Source: Arenimonas sp.
GTDB taxonomy: Bacteria > Pseudomonadota > Gammaproteobacteria > Xanthomonadales > Xanthomonadaceae
Assembly (NCBI GenBank): GCA_026398695.1
Contig: JAPLSJ010000130.1
Location: forward strand, 1-56,213
Reading direction: 5' to 3'
Length of the DNA: 56,213 nucleotides
The position numbers and the translations under genes are program-made. The notes beneath the pieces were generated by a model that saw only the letters and a list, made by a program, of their open reading frames with translations, was not told where the DNA came from and ran no database searches. This document shows, piece by piece, positions 27,242 to 38,127 of this stretch (the first letter of the stretch is position 1; each line of letters starts with the position of its first letter).

Positions 27242-28222
27242 TCAAGCCTTGGGCGGGGCGTCGTGCGGCGGCGCGGCGCCGTCGCAGGCCGGCACCTGTT
27301 CGGCGACGTGTTCCTGCGCCGCCTGCACCGGCGCCCGGCGCGAGCGGCGCCAGCCGTCCACGCCGTAGATCGCCAGCGCCACCCAGATGGCGCCAAAGCC
27401 AACGGCCTGGGTGCCGGTGAAGTCCTCGCCCAGCAGCCACACGCCGCTGATCAGCTGCAGCGTGGGCGCGATGTACTGAAGGATGCCCACCAGCGAATAC
27501 GGGATGCGGCGCGCGCCGTAGGCGAAGCCGATCAGCGGCAGCGCGGTCAGCGCGCCGCCGAAGATGAGCAGCGCATCGCTGCGCCAGTCGCCGCTGCCGA
27601 ACGCGCCCACGCCCTGGGCCTGCGCCACGCCCAGCCAGGCCAGCGCCGGCAGCAGCAGGATCAGGCTTTCAATCGCCAGGCCCGGCACCGCGTCCACGTT
27701 GGCGAGTTTCCGGATCAGGCCGTAGATGGCGAAGCTGAAGGCCAGCGCCAGCGAAATCCACGGCGGGTCGCCGTGCAGCAGGGCCAGCCAGAGCACGCCC
27801 AGCGCGGCGATCGAGACAGCGACCCACTGCGCGCGGTTCAGCCGCTCATGCAGCACCAGCACGCCGATCAGCACGTTCACCAGCGGGTTGATGAAATAGC
27901 CCAGGCTCGCCTCGACCACGCGCCCGTGGGTGACCGCCCAGATGTAGATGCCCCAGTTGACGCTGATCAGCAGGCTGCTGGCGAGCAGCATCCAGCCCAC
28001 CTTCGGCCGCGACAGCGCGGTGCGCAGCCAGCCCCAGCCTTCGCGCAGCACCAGGAAGCCCACCACGAACAGCGCGCACCAGACGATGCGGTGGGAAATG
28101 ATCTGCAGCGACGGCACTTGCTTGAGCAGGTACCAGTACAGCGGGAACACGCCCCACAGCACGTACGAGGCGATCGCGGCGCTCAGGCCCTTGCGGTCGA
28201 TGGCGGGGGAAGCTGCGTGCAC
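27242..28222 (-). CDS. rarD: EamA family transporter RarD
   Basis: The 326-aa inner-membrane protein has ten helices. RarD signatures are SYVLWGVFPLYWYLLKQVPS, SHRIVWCALF and WGIYIWAVTHGRVVEASLGYFINPLV. It is a drug/metabolite superfamily permease whose substrate is unknown (named for chloramphenicol sensitivity in Pseudomonas). The start is GTG 28222. The C-terminal tail is short and hydrophilic. Confidence 0.93.
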   Translation of the reverse strand: MHAASPAIDRKGLSAAIASYVLWGVFPLYWYLLKQVPSLQIISHRIVWCALFVVGFLVLREGWGWLRTALSRPKVGWMLLASSLLISVNWGIYIWAVTHGRVVEASLGYFINPLVNVLIGVLVLHERLNRAQWVAVSIAALGVLWLALLHGDPPWISLALAFSFAIYGLIRKLANVDAVPGLAIESLILLLPALAWLGVAQAQGVGAFGSGDWRSDALLIFGGALTALPLIGFAYGARRIPYSLVGILQYIAPTLQLISGVWLLGEDFTGTQAVGFGAIWVALAIYGVDGWRRSRRAPVQAAQEHVAEQVPACDGAAPPHDAPPKA

Positions 28223-28320
28223 GGGACGTCCGGACAGTAGCGCGGAAGGGCCGCGCCGGGCCGCGATTATCCGCCCAAGACCGGCGGCATGCCTGCAACG
28301 GTGTGGTGCCCGCCCTCGGC

Positions 28321-29208
28321 TCAGCCCAGCCCGTACAGCCAGGCATGGGCCAGCTGCCAGGCGCTGGCCAGCGAAGCCAGCACCACCCAGGCCGCGGCCC
28401 AGCGCTCCCGGCGCGTGAGTGGCTGGCCGGGGTCGTCGGACAGCGCGCTCACCGGGACATCGTCGGACGTGGCGTGCCGGGAGGCGGCCAGGAATTTCTG
28501 CGCCGCGGCCAGGGCCAGGCGCGGCTCGCAGTCCAGGCCGTTGAGCGGCAGCCACACCGGGCCCGCCACGGCGCCCCGGTCACGCGGCGCGCGCCAGAAT
28601 CGCCGCACGATCCAGGGCAGGCGCCTTTCGAGATCGCGCGGCGAGGTCACGTCCAGCGCCAGCATGAACACCGGCTGGGGCTTGCCCTTGTCTTCGGGCT
28701 GCACCAGCGACACCGCGCGCACCTGCGACCACGGCACCTGCCCCAGCCACGAATGTTCGAGACCGCGGGCATGCATCACCAGCGCCGGACGGCCGTCGTT
28801 GGGCAGCAGGGTGAGCATGTGCAGCGACCCGGCGCACAGCCCCGCGAACAGCAGCGAGGACAGCATCGCCATCGTGTCTTCGCGCATCGCCACCGCCAGC
28901 GCCAGCAGCAGCGGCACCACCAGCATCAGCAGCGCCGCCAGGGCCTGCTGGCTGTCCTTGGGGCGCGCCTCGAAGCGCAGCGACGCGGGCTCGCGCCGCA
29001 GGCGGCGCGCGCGCCCGGCCTGCAGCCGGCGCGACAGCCGCCACGCATCGGCCACGGCCCAGGCGCCGCCGGCCACCAGCGCCAGGGCGACTAGCGTGCC
29101 GGGAAACACCAGGGGTGACCGGGCCAGCTGCGTCGCACCCAGCACCACCATCGCCACGCACAGCGCGGATGCCATCAGCAGGCCGAAGCGGGCAAGCAGC
29201 AGGGCCAT
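28321..29208 (-). CDS. Membrane protein of unknown function
   Basis: I do not recognise this 295-aa protein. It has two N-terminal helices (about 7-25 and 33-55), then a basic loop (WRLSRRLQAGRARRLRRE). Two further helices lie near 90-125, followed by a ~110-residue soluble domain that resembles a PH-like/DUF3592-type fold only loosely, and a last helix at the C-terminus. GGAG is well placed before the ATG. It lies 61 bp downstream of the ABC permease gene on the same strand, so it may be the tail of that operon. Confidence 0.7.
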   Translation of the reverse strand: MALLLARFGLLMASALCVAMVVLGATQLARSPLVFPGTLVALALVAGGAWAVADAWRLSRRLQAGRARRLRREPASLRFEARPKDSQQALAALLMLVVPLLLALAVAMREDTMAMLSSLLFAGLCAGSLHMLTLLPNDGRPALVMHARGLEHSWLGQVPWSQVRAVSLVQPEDKGKPQPVFMLALDVTSPRDLERRLPWIVRRFWRAPRDRGAVAGPVWLPLNGLDCEPRLALAAAQKFLAASRHATSDDVPVSALSDDPGQPLTRRERWAAAWVVLASLASAWQLAHAWLYGLG

Positions 29209-29269
29209 GGCGGACTCCGGAGGGGACGCGGCGATTGTTGTTCGGGGCCGTCGACCGCCGCAAGCGCGC

Positions 29270-30451
29270 CTAGCCGCGCAGTGCGGCCGTCACCTGCATG
29301 CGCGCGGCGCGGATGGCCGGCAGCAGGCCGCCCACGAAGCCAATGAACAGCGACAGCGCCAGCCCCTGCATCACCAGGCCCGGCGTCACCGCGAACTTGA
29401 ATGCCACCTGGGTGAAGCCGCTGCCCAGCGTGCTCACCGAATAGCCGTTGAAGAAAACATAGGCCAGCAGCGCGCCCAGCACGCCGCCCGAGATGGCCAG
29501 CGCCAGCGCCTCGGCCATCACCGAGGCGATCACCGGCATGGCGCCAAAGCCCAGCGCGCGCAGCGTGCCGATCTCGGCCGTGCGCGCCGACACCGCCGAA
29601 TACATGGTGTTGAGCGCGCCAAAGGTGGCGCCGATGGCCATCACCAGCGCCACGAAGCCGGCCAGCACGCCGATCACGGTGGTGAGCGTGCCGGACTGGC
29701 CGCTGAAGAAATCACGCTCGGTCTTCACGTCCACGTTGAGCTGCGGGTTGCCGGTGAGCCGCTCCTTCATCGGCTCGAAACCATCGGTGCTGGCCAGCTT
29801 GGCCAGGATCGAGGAATAGCCGCTGCGGTTGAACGCCGACTGCGCGGTTTCGGTGTCGGTCCACAGCTCGGACTCGTGGGCGTCGCCGCCGGTGGAGAAC
29901 ACGCCCACCACCGTCCAGGTGGAGCCGCGGAAGCGCAGCGGCGTGCCGATCTCCAGGCCCGCGAACTGCAGGCTGGCGGCCTCGCCGACGATGATCTCGC
30001 GCAGGCCCGGGCGGAACTTGCGGCCCTGCACGATGCGCAGCTCGGGGCGGATGGTGAAGCCCACGGGTTCGACGCCACGCAGCGTGACGTTGGCGCCGGT
30101 CTTCTGCCCCACGCGCGGCACCTCGGTGATGATGATGATCTCGCCCGAGGCCAGCGGAAGGCCGTCGGCGCCGCGGGCGATGGCCGGGTCCTGCTTCACC
30201 AGCGTGCCCGAGGCGCGGTCGAGGAAGCTGGCCAGTTCGCCGTTGCTGCCGCCGCGCGTCACCACCACGCGGTCGTCGAGGCCGGTGCCGCTGAGCGTCT
30301 TCTCCAGGCCCGCCGACATCGACAGCAGCGCCACCATCACGCCGACCACGCCGGCGATGCCGATCACGATCACCAGCGACGCGCCCAGCCGCTGCGGCAC
30401 GCTGCGCAGGTTCATCATCACGATCTCGCGGACTTGCGTGTACGAGCTCAT
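29270..30451 (-). CDS. ABC transporter permease (FtsX/MacB type), second copy
   Basis: The 393-aa protein has one N-terminal helix (~20-45), a large periplasmic domain (~50-270) and three C-terminal helices in the FtsX domain (AGFVALVMAIGATFGALNTMY.., AEIGTLRALGF). It differs in sequence from the partner permease at 30451-31599, so the exporter is probably a heterodimer. The ATG overlaps the upstream stop by one base (TGATG). Confidence 0.92.
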   Translation of the reverse strand: MSSYTQVREIVMMNLRSVPQRLGASLVIVIGIAGVVGVMVALLSMSAGLEKTLSGTGLDDRVVVTRGGSNGELASFLDRASGTLVKQDPAIARGADGLPLASGEIIIITEVPRVGQKTGANVTLRGVEPVGFTIRPELRIVQGRKFRPGLREIIVGEAASLQFAGLEIGTPLRFRGSTWTVVGVFSTGGDAHESELWTDTETAQSAFNRSGYSSILAKLASTDGFEPMKERLTGNPQLNVDVKTERDFFSGQSGTLTTVIGVLAGFVALVMAIGATFGALNTMYSAVSARTAEIGTLRALGFGAMPVIASVMAEALALAISGGVLGALLAYVFFNGYSVSTLGSGFTQVAFKFAVTPGLVMQGLALSLFIGFVGGLLPAIRAARMQVTAALRG

Positions 30452-31599
30452 CAGCGGCCCGCCAGTGCGTCGACGATCTTGATGCGCAGCGCATGCAGCG
30501 CCGGCGGCACGCCCACCAGCAGCGACAGCACCACCACGCTGACGCCAGCGATGGCCCACACCTTCAGGTCGGTTTCGATCGGGAACTCGGCCGGCAGGAA
30601 GCGCGTGGAGAAGTTCGCCAGCAGCATGCCGGCCAGGGCGCCCAGGAAGCACAGCAGGAAGGCTTCGGCCAGCACCAGGCCCATCACCGTGCGGTCGGTG
30701 AAGCCCAGCACCTTGAGCACCGCCAGCTCGGGCACGCGCTCGCGCACGCCCTGGGACATGCTCACGCCGGTCAGGAAGAGGATGGAGAAGAACACCGCGC
30801 TGGTAATCAGGTTCACGATCAGGCCGATGTCACCCAGCTGGCGCGCGAAGCCCAGCTGGAACTCCTGCTCGCTCTGGGTCTTGGTTTCGTCGGGCGAGTT
30901 CTCGAACTTCTCGTCGATCAGCGCCGCCACGCGCTCGGAGGCGTCCGGGTCGTCCACCACCACCACGAACACGCCGGCCAGGCCCTTGCCGCCGGCGCGG
31001 CCTTCGTCGAACTGGCCGTAGTTGAGGTACATCAGCCCGGCGCGCTTCTGCCATTCCTCGTCGCGGCCGTCGAAGATGCCGGCCACTTCCCACTCCCAGA
31101 CGCGGGTGCCGTCGGTCTTGGTCCAGATGAAGGAGTTGAGCGGGATCACGTCGCCCACCTTCCAGCCGAACTTGTCGGCCAGGTTGCGGCCGACGATGGT
31201 GGAGTTGCGCGTGGTGATGAAGCGGCGCCAGCCGTCCTCGTCCATCACCCACTCGGGGTAGGTGTCGCGCAGGCGCTGCGGGTTCACCGCGAACTGCGGG
31301 AAGAAGTTGCGCGGGTCCTGGTACACGCCGCCGAAGAACTGCGAGTGCGAGACGCGCGCCACGCCGGGCACGGCTTCGATCTGCGGCAGCAGGCGCATCG
31401 GCAGCGGCTGGGTGAAGCTGGTGCGGGCCTGGCTGATCAGCCGGTTGGCGCCCAGGAAATCGGCGCCGCCCGAAAACAGCGAGTTCACCGCCTGCAGCAG
31501 CCCCAGCAGCACGAAGGCGCAGACCAGCGAGAACAGCGTCAGCGTGGTCCGGAGTTTCTTCCGGAACAGGCCCGCCCAGATCAGCCCGAGGTATTTCAT
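30451..31599 (-). CDS. ABC transporter permease (FtsX/MacB/DevC type), first copy
   Basis: The 382-aa protein has MacB-like topology: an N-terminal helix ([20 protein letters not shown]), a periplasmic domain to about residue 260, and three C-terminal helices with the FtsX motif [22 protein letters not shown]. It acts with the ATPase encoded 3 nt upstream and the second permease. The substrate is unknown; lipids, peptides or drugs are typical for the family. Confidence 0.92.
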   Translation of the reverse strand: MKYLGLIWAGLFRKKLRTTLTLFSLVCAFVLLGLLQAVNSLFSGGADFLGANRLISQARTSFTQPLPMRLLPQIEAVPGVARVSHSQFFGGVYQDPRNFFPQFAVNPQRLRDTYPEWVMDEDGWRRFITTRNSTIVGRNLADKFGWKVGDVIPLNSFIWTKTDGTRVWEWEVAGIFDGRDEEWQKRAGLMYLNYGQFDEGRAGGKGLAGVFVVVVDDPDASERVAALIDEKFENSPDETKTQSEQEFQLGFARQLGDIGLIVNLITSAVFFSILFLTGVSMSQGVRERVPELAVLKVLGFTDRTVMGLVLAEAFLLCFLGALAGMLLANFSTRFLPAEFPIETDLKVWAIAGVSVVVLSLLVGVPPALHALRIKIVDALAGR

Positions 31600-31602
31600 G
31601 GC

Positions 31603-32295
<693 letters not shown>

Positions 32296-32298
32296 GGC

Positions 32299-33504
32299 TT
32301 ACTTGACCGCGACCTTGGCGCCGTCGCGCAGCTTTTCCGAAGGCGACAGCACCACGGTTTCGCCGCCCGCCAGGCCGCTGGTGACCTGCTGTTCGGTGTC
32401 GCGCTTCTCGCCCAGCGTCACCGCCACGCGGGTGGCCTTGCCGTCGACGACGGTGAACACGTGCGAGGCGCCGTCCACCGTCACCACCGCGCGCTCGGGC
32501 ACGAAGGCGCCCACGGGCGGCGCGGCGTCGGGCTTGGCCTCGTCCAGGAAGCTCACGCGCACGCCCATGTCGGGCACGATGCGCGGGTCCTTGGACTTGA
32601 GCGCGATGCGCACCTTCACGGTGGCCTTGCTGCGGTCGGCGGTGGGCACGATGGCGATCACCTCGGCCGGGATCTTCCAGTCGGGATACGCGTTGAGCAC
32701 CGCCTCGACCGGCATCTTCGGCGTGACGCGGCCGATGTAGGCCTCGTTGACGTCCACCTGCACCTCCAGCGACTCCATGTCCACCAGGGTGCCGATGCCG
32801 GTGCGGATCGAGCCGCCGCCGGCGCTGATGGGCGAGATCATTTCACCCGGCTGCGCGGCCTTGGCGACGATGACGCCGGCGAACGGCGCGCGGATGATGG
32901 TGTTGTCCACGCTCAGCGCGGTGATGGCCAGCTGGTCCTGGGCCACCTGCACGGCGCGCTGCAGGCTGGCGAGGCGCGCGGCGCGGGAATCGCGGTCGGC
33001 CACGGCGGCGTCGAGCGACGAGGCGGCCACCAGCTGGCGCGCCGCGAGTTCCTTCTGGCGCTTGAGCGTCTGGTTGGCCAGCGTGAGCTGGGCCTGGGCC
33101 TCGGCCAGCTGCGAGCGCGCCGAGGCGAGCTGGGCGTTGGCCAGGTCGCGCTGCGCTTCGGCGTCGGCGGGGTCGAGGTAGGCCAGCACTTCGCCCTCGG
33201 CCACGCGCTGGCCTTCTTCGATCAGCACTTCGCGCACCTTGCCGGTGATCTTGGACGACACCGTGGCGATGCGCCGTGCGGTGACGTAGCCCGACGCGTC
33301 CAGCACCGAGGCCGTGCCGAGTTCGGCGGCGGCCCGGGCCTGCGCGGTTTCCACCGTCACCGGGCGCATGGACGACATGAACACCACGCCGACCCCGAGC
33401 ACCACGGCCACCAGCGCGGGCACCATCCAGCGCGGGCGACGCTTCTTCGCGGCCGGGCGGCGGTCGATGTGCAGCTGTTTGAGCAGGTCCTGCGACGAAT
33501 CCAT
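32299..33504 (-). CDS. Periplasmic adaptor (HlyD/MacA-like) of the ABC exporter
   Basis: The 401-aa membrane-fusion protein has one N-terminal helix (VPALVAVVLGVGVVFMSS, ~27-45). Split barrel-sandwich/lipoyl halves (SGYVTARRIATVSSKITGKV and DNTIIRAPFAGVIVAKAAQPGEMI) flank a coiled-coil hairpin (about 110-205). Beta-barrel and membrane-proximal domains follow. It links the inner-membrane ABC complex to an outer-membrane channel that is not encoded here (probably a TolC homologue). It is the first gene of the operon, with TTGGAG before the ATG. Confidence 0.95.
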   Translation of the reverse strand: MDSSQDLLKQLHIDRRPAAKKRRPRWMVPALVAVVLGVGVVFMSSMRPVTVETAQARAAAELGTASVLDASGYVTARRIATVSSKITGKVREVLIEEGQRVAEGEVLAYLDPADAEAQRDLANAQLASARSQLAEAQAQLTLANQTLKRQKELAARQLVAASSLDAAVADRDSRAARLASLQRAVQVAQDQLAITALSVDNTIIRAPFAGVIVAKAAQPGEMISPISAGGGSIRTGIGTLVDMESLEVQVDVNEAYIGRVTPKMPVEAVLNAYPDWKIPAEVIAIVPTADRSKATVKVRIALKSKDPRIVPDMGVRVSFLDEAKPDAAPPVGAFVPERAVVTVDGASHVFTVVDGKATRVAVTLGEKRDTEQQVTSGLAGGETVVLSPSEKLRDGAKVAVK

Positions 33505-33599
33505 GGGGTACTCCAAGACGATACCCATGCAGTCTGCACGGGCCGGGGTCAGGGCATTGTGAGCCGCCGTGGCGGCGGCGGGGTACTGCCGGTCGTCAC

Positions 33600-34990
<1,391 letters not shown>

Positions 34991-34994
<4 letters not shown>

Positions 34995-35704
34995 CGGGGC
35001 TCCGTGATGGGGTGGGTGTGGTCCAGCCAGTCGGCCAGTCCGGCAAGCGTAGCGAATTCAAGGTCGGGGCGCGGCAGCTCCGCCGGCCAGCGTTCCTTGC
35101 GGCGGTTGATCCAGCAGCTGGGCATGCCGGCCCGGCGCGCGCCCACCACGTCCATCAGCGGGTCGTCGCCGATGTGCAGCACGTCGGCGGGCGCCACGCC
35201 CAGGCGCTGGCAGGTGGCGTGGAAGATCGGCGTCTCGGGCTTGGCCTGGCCGTGGTCGCGGGCGCTCACGAACACCTGGAAATGGTCCTGGATGCCGATG
35301 CGCGCCAGGTCGGCGTTGCCGTTGGTGAGCGCCGCCAGCGGCAGCCGTGCCGACAGCCGCGCCAGCGCGGCCAGCGCGTCGGGGTAGAAGTCCACCTGGT
35401 TGCGGGTGGCGAAGAAGGCTTCGTAGGCCGGTTCGGCGTGGGCCACGTCGTCGCCCGATTCCTCCAGCGCGTGGCGCAGCGACAGCACGCGCTGGTGGCT
35501 GAAGTCGTGTTCGAACTGCGGGTGCCTGGCCGCGATCACCTCGCGCAGCTGGCGCATGCGGTGGATCGGATAGCGCTGGGCGGTGCGCGGGCAGTGCTGC
35601 TGCAGGAAGGCGTCGAGCGCGCGTTCGGCGCGCTCGATCGAAGGCCAGATCGGCCAGAGCGTGTCGTCCAGGTCGAGGCTGAGGGCGCGCGGCGGAGTCT
35701 TCAT
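34991..35704 (-). CDS. HAD-IA family hydrolase (YigB-like)
   Basis: The 237-aa phosphatase has HAD motif I DLDDT with nucleophile Asp11, motif II in LAALTNGNAD, motif III Lys in GQAKPETPIF and motif IV HIGDDPLMDVVGA. A helical cap follows motif I. YigB in E. coli is an FMN/small-metabolite phosphatase; the substrate here is not known. It overlaps both neighbours by 4 nt. Confidence 0.92.
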
Positions 35705-36849
35705 TCGAGCAGCCTAGACCAACCCTGCCAGGCTTCCACCCGGCTGGCGACGATCTTCAGGCACACCAGCATCGGCACCGCCACCAGCAGGCCCATCACG
35801 CCCCACACCCAGCCCCACAGCAGCAGCCACAGGATGATCGCCAGCGGATTGATGCGCATCGTGCGGCCCAGCACCATCGGCGTGAGCAGGTTGCTTTCCA
35901 GCGCGTGCAGCACCACGAAGCCCGCGGCCGGCAGCAGCGCCGCGCCGATGGTGTCGAACTGCGACAGCCCCACCAGCGACAGCAGCATGGCCATGATCAG
36001 CGGGCCCACGAACGGCGTGAGGTTGAGCGCCGCGGCCAGCACGCCCCACAGCAGCGGGTCTTCCACGCCCAGGTACCACAGGTAAAGCGCGGTGACGCCG
36101 CCCAGCACCGCGCTGGTGGCGCTGATGGTGAGCACGTAGCGCGACAGGTCGCTCTGGATGTGCTGCACGATGTCGGCCGTGAGCCGTTTCTGCGCCCGCG
36201 TGGGACGCAGGCGCATCAGCTTGTTGAGCACGTCGTCGCCGTACACCAGGAAGGCGAAGGTCAGCAGCAGCACCGCCAGCACCGAGCCCAGCACGCGCGG
36301 CGTGGCCGACAGCAGGTCGGTGGTGGGCGGGCGCACCACCACGCGCTCGCCGGCGTCCACCTTGCCGCTGGTGAATTCGTCGAACGATTGGCTGGCGCGG
36401 CGCGCGTCCTGGATCGGTTCGATCATGCCCTTGATCTTGGGCGCCGCCTCGCGCAGCAGGAACGGCACGTTGCGCGCCCACTCCGACGCCGGCCGCGCCA
36501 CGAACACCGCCACCGCGCCCAGGCTGCCCACCAGCGCGGCCACCAGCATCAGCGCCGCCAGGCCGCGCGGCAGCCAGCGCAGCGGCGCGCGGTTGATCAG
36601 CGGGCTGAGCAGCATGGCGAAGAAGGCCGCCATCACCAGCGGCAGGATCAGGCTGCTGGCGAAGTAGCAGGTGTACAGCCCGATGATGATCACCAGCGCC
36701 CACAGCAGCCGCGAATTGCTGCGCATCGCGGCCAGGCGGGCGTTGTGCGAGCTGGCGGCCTGCGCCGGCGTTTCGGGGCGCGCGGACAGGGGCTCGGCGG
36801 CAGGTTCGGGCAGCGGCGCGCCGGCGGCGTCAGGCGTCGGCGCGCTCAC
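35701..36849 (-). CDS. AI-2E family transporter (PerM-like)
   Basis: The 382-aa polytopic protein has a ~45-residue Pro/Ala-rich N-terminus, then paired helices (LLWALVIIIGLYTCYFASSLILPL). A cytoplasmic/periplasmic segment comes next, and then the conserved block NLTPFVGPLIMAMLLSLVGL and VLGRTMRINPLAIILWLLLWG. Members include TqsA (autoinducer-2 export) and Na+/H+ antiporters, so the name does not fix the substrate. The first 20 nt overlap the preceding 146-aa gene. Confidence 0.92.
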   Translation of the reverse strand: MSAPTPDAAGAPLPEPAAEPLSARPETPAQAASSHNARLAAMRSNSRLLWALVIIIGLYTCYFASSLILPLVMAAFFAMLLSPLINRAPLRWLPRGLAALMLVAALVGSLGAVAVFVARPASEWARNVPFLLREAAPKIKGMIEPIQDARRASQSFDEFTSGKVDAGERVVVRPPTTDLLSATPRVLGSVLAVLLLTFAFLVYGDDVLNKLMRLRPTRAQKRLTADIVQHIQSDLSRYVLTISATSAVLGGVTALYLWYLGVEDPLLWGVLAAALNLTPFVGPLIMAMLLSLVGLSQFDTIGAALLPAAGFVVLHALESNLLTPMVLGRTMRINPLAIILWLLLWGWVWGVMGLLVAVPMLVCLKIVASRVEAWQGWSRLLE

Positions 36850-37270
36850 GGCGGGGCCCCCTGGGTTTGCGCTTGCGCCGGGGCTTGGCGGGCGCGGCCT
36901 CTTCGGCCGGCTCGGCCTGCCCTTCGTCGATGGCTTCCTCCACGGCCTCGCCGGCCGCTTCCTGGACCTCGCCCGACGCGGTGGCGGCGGCGGTGATGCC
37001 GGCCAGCAGCCCGGGCACCACGGTGTCCATCAGCATCGAGAAAATAGGGCCGCTGATGAGCTTGCCGTTGGCCGCCGCCGCCACGCCCGAGGTGGCGGCG
37101 CCGCTGGCGAAGCCCAGCGCCAGGCCCGACACGACGATGCGCACCGGCGTGGCCGTGCGCCGGATCTCGGCGTGCATGTGGTGCCAGGCCGCGTGTGCCT
37201 CGGCGCGCTGGCGGGCGCAGTCGTGCTCGGCCTGCTGCACGGCGGCGATCTTTTCTTCCAGCGCCTTCAC
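36830..37270 (-). CDS. Small membrane protein in the YqjK position, function unknown
   Basis: This 146-aa protein has an N-terminal coiled coil (KALEEKIAAVQQAEHDCARQ), a basic RRTATPVR junction, two hydrophobic stretches (about 45-70 and 80-100), and an acidic-then-basic tail ending KPRRKRKPRGPRRERADA. It follows a DUF883 gene and a holin-family gene, the place held by yqjK in the E. coli yqjCDEK operon, but I see no clear homology to YqjK. The GTG start overlaps the holin-family stop (GTGA). Confidence 0.75.
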   Translation of the reverse strand: MKALEEKIAAVQQAEHDCARQRAEAHAAWHHMHAEIRRTATPVRIVVSGLALGFASGAATSGVAAAANGKLISGPIFSMLMDTVVPGLLAGITAAATASGEVQEAAGEAVEEAIDEGQAEPAEEAAPAKPRRKRKPRGPRRERADA

Positions 37271-37737
37271 AGCGGCGTGTCTTCGTGCGGGTTGACGTGG
37301 AAGCCGCGCTTGAGCTGGCGGCGGGTGGCTTCGAAATCGGCGTAGTGCAGCATGTGGCGCGCCCGGACGATCCCGAAAGCCGCGATCGCCACGCTCACCA
37401 GCAGCGGCACGCCCAGCGCCAGCGGCCACGGCGCCCCGGCGGAGCGCAGCGCGGCCACGGTGAGTGCGGTGAGCAGCAGGTAGGCGGTGCCCAGCATCAC
37501 GGTGGCCACCAGCAGGTAGATCAGGGCGCGCACCAGCGCGTCGCGCGCCAGGCTCACTTCCGCCGCGAACAGGCGCCGCAGCGTGGTGAAGCCACCGAGG
37601 TACGAACCGGCCGCCGCCTTGGCGGCGTCCAGCACGGCCTGGGCATCGGCGCCCAGGGCGCCGGCCGGGGCGGGCGCCGCGGCCGGTGGTTCGCCGGCGG
37701 GCGGGGTGGGCTCGGGCGCCGGGGTAGGGTCGCTCAT
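37267..37737 (-). CDS. Phage holin family (YqjE-like) membrane protein
   Basis: The 156-aa protein has a Pro/Ala-rich N-terminal ~35 residues, an amphipathic segment (TTLRRLFAAEVSLARDALVR) and two transmembrane helices (about 70-92 and 102-122). A basic C-terminus follows (ATRRQLKRGFHVN). This is the Phage_holin_3_6/YqjE architecture. There are no phage genes around it, so it is a chromosomal membrane protein, not a lysis gene. Confidence 0.85.
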   Translation of the reverse strand: MSDPTPAPEPTPPAGEPPAAAPAPAGALGADAQAVLDAAKAAAGSYLGGFTTLRRLFAAEVSLARDALVRALIYLLVATVMLGTAYLLLTALTVAALRSAGAPWPLALGVPLLVSVAIAAFGIVRARHMLHYADFEATRRQLKRGFHVNPHEDTPL

Positions 37738-37746
37738 GGCGACGGC

Positions 37747-38055
37747 TTACTTGCGGCGGGTCAGCGCCGCGACCAGGTAGCCCGCCGCGAAGGCCACGCC
37801 GAACGAGGCCAGCGGCTTGCTGCGGATCAGGTCTTCGGCCTGCGTGAGCATGCCCTTGCCCTGGTCGAGCAGGCCCTGCAGCTTGTCCTCCAGCTCGGCC
37901 TTGGCTTCGTTGGCCGCGGCGGCGGTGGCGCCGAGCGCGTCGGTGACGCCGGACTTGAGCGCGTCGCGGGCCTCGCCGAGGTTTTCCCTGGCGGCGTCCA
38001 GGTGACGGGGCGCGGCGTCGTCGTGCAGGGCGTCGTCGGTCTTGGGTCGGTTCAT
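37747..38055 (-). CDS. DUF883 family (YqjD/ElaB-like) membrane protein
   Basis: The 102-aa protein has a charged helical N-terminal region (HLDAARENLGEARDALKSGV..) and a C-terminal transmembrane helix with the family's RSKPLASFGVAFAAGYLVAAL. YqjD of E. coli is a tail-anchored inner-membrane protein that binds ribosomes in stationary phase. ATG 38055 was chosen because AGGAG lies 7 nt upstream; the ATG at 38061 is too close to it. First gene of the operon. Confidence 0.92.
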   Translation of the reverse strand: MNRPKTDDALHDDAAPRHLDAARENLGEARDALKSGVTDALGATAAAANEAKAELEDKLQGLLDQGKGMLTQAEDLIRSKPLASFGVAFAAGYLVAALTRRK

Positions 38056-38127
38056 GGCCATTCTCCTGCGTGTTTCAGGGCTTCACATTACACCGTCGCC
38101 GCGGCCGTGGCCGGTGCGGCGTCGCAC

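Noticed and set aside
37267..37737. Phage lysis gene or prophage remnant suggested by the holin family name
   Set aside because: No endolysin, integrase or structural phage genes are near. The neighbours match the chromosomal yqjD-yqjE module instead.
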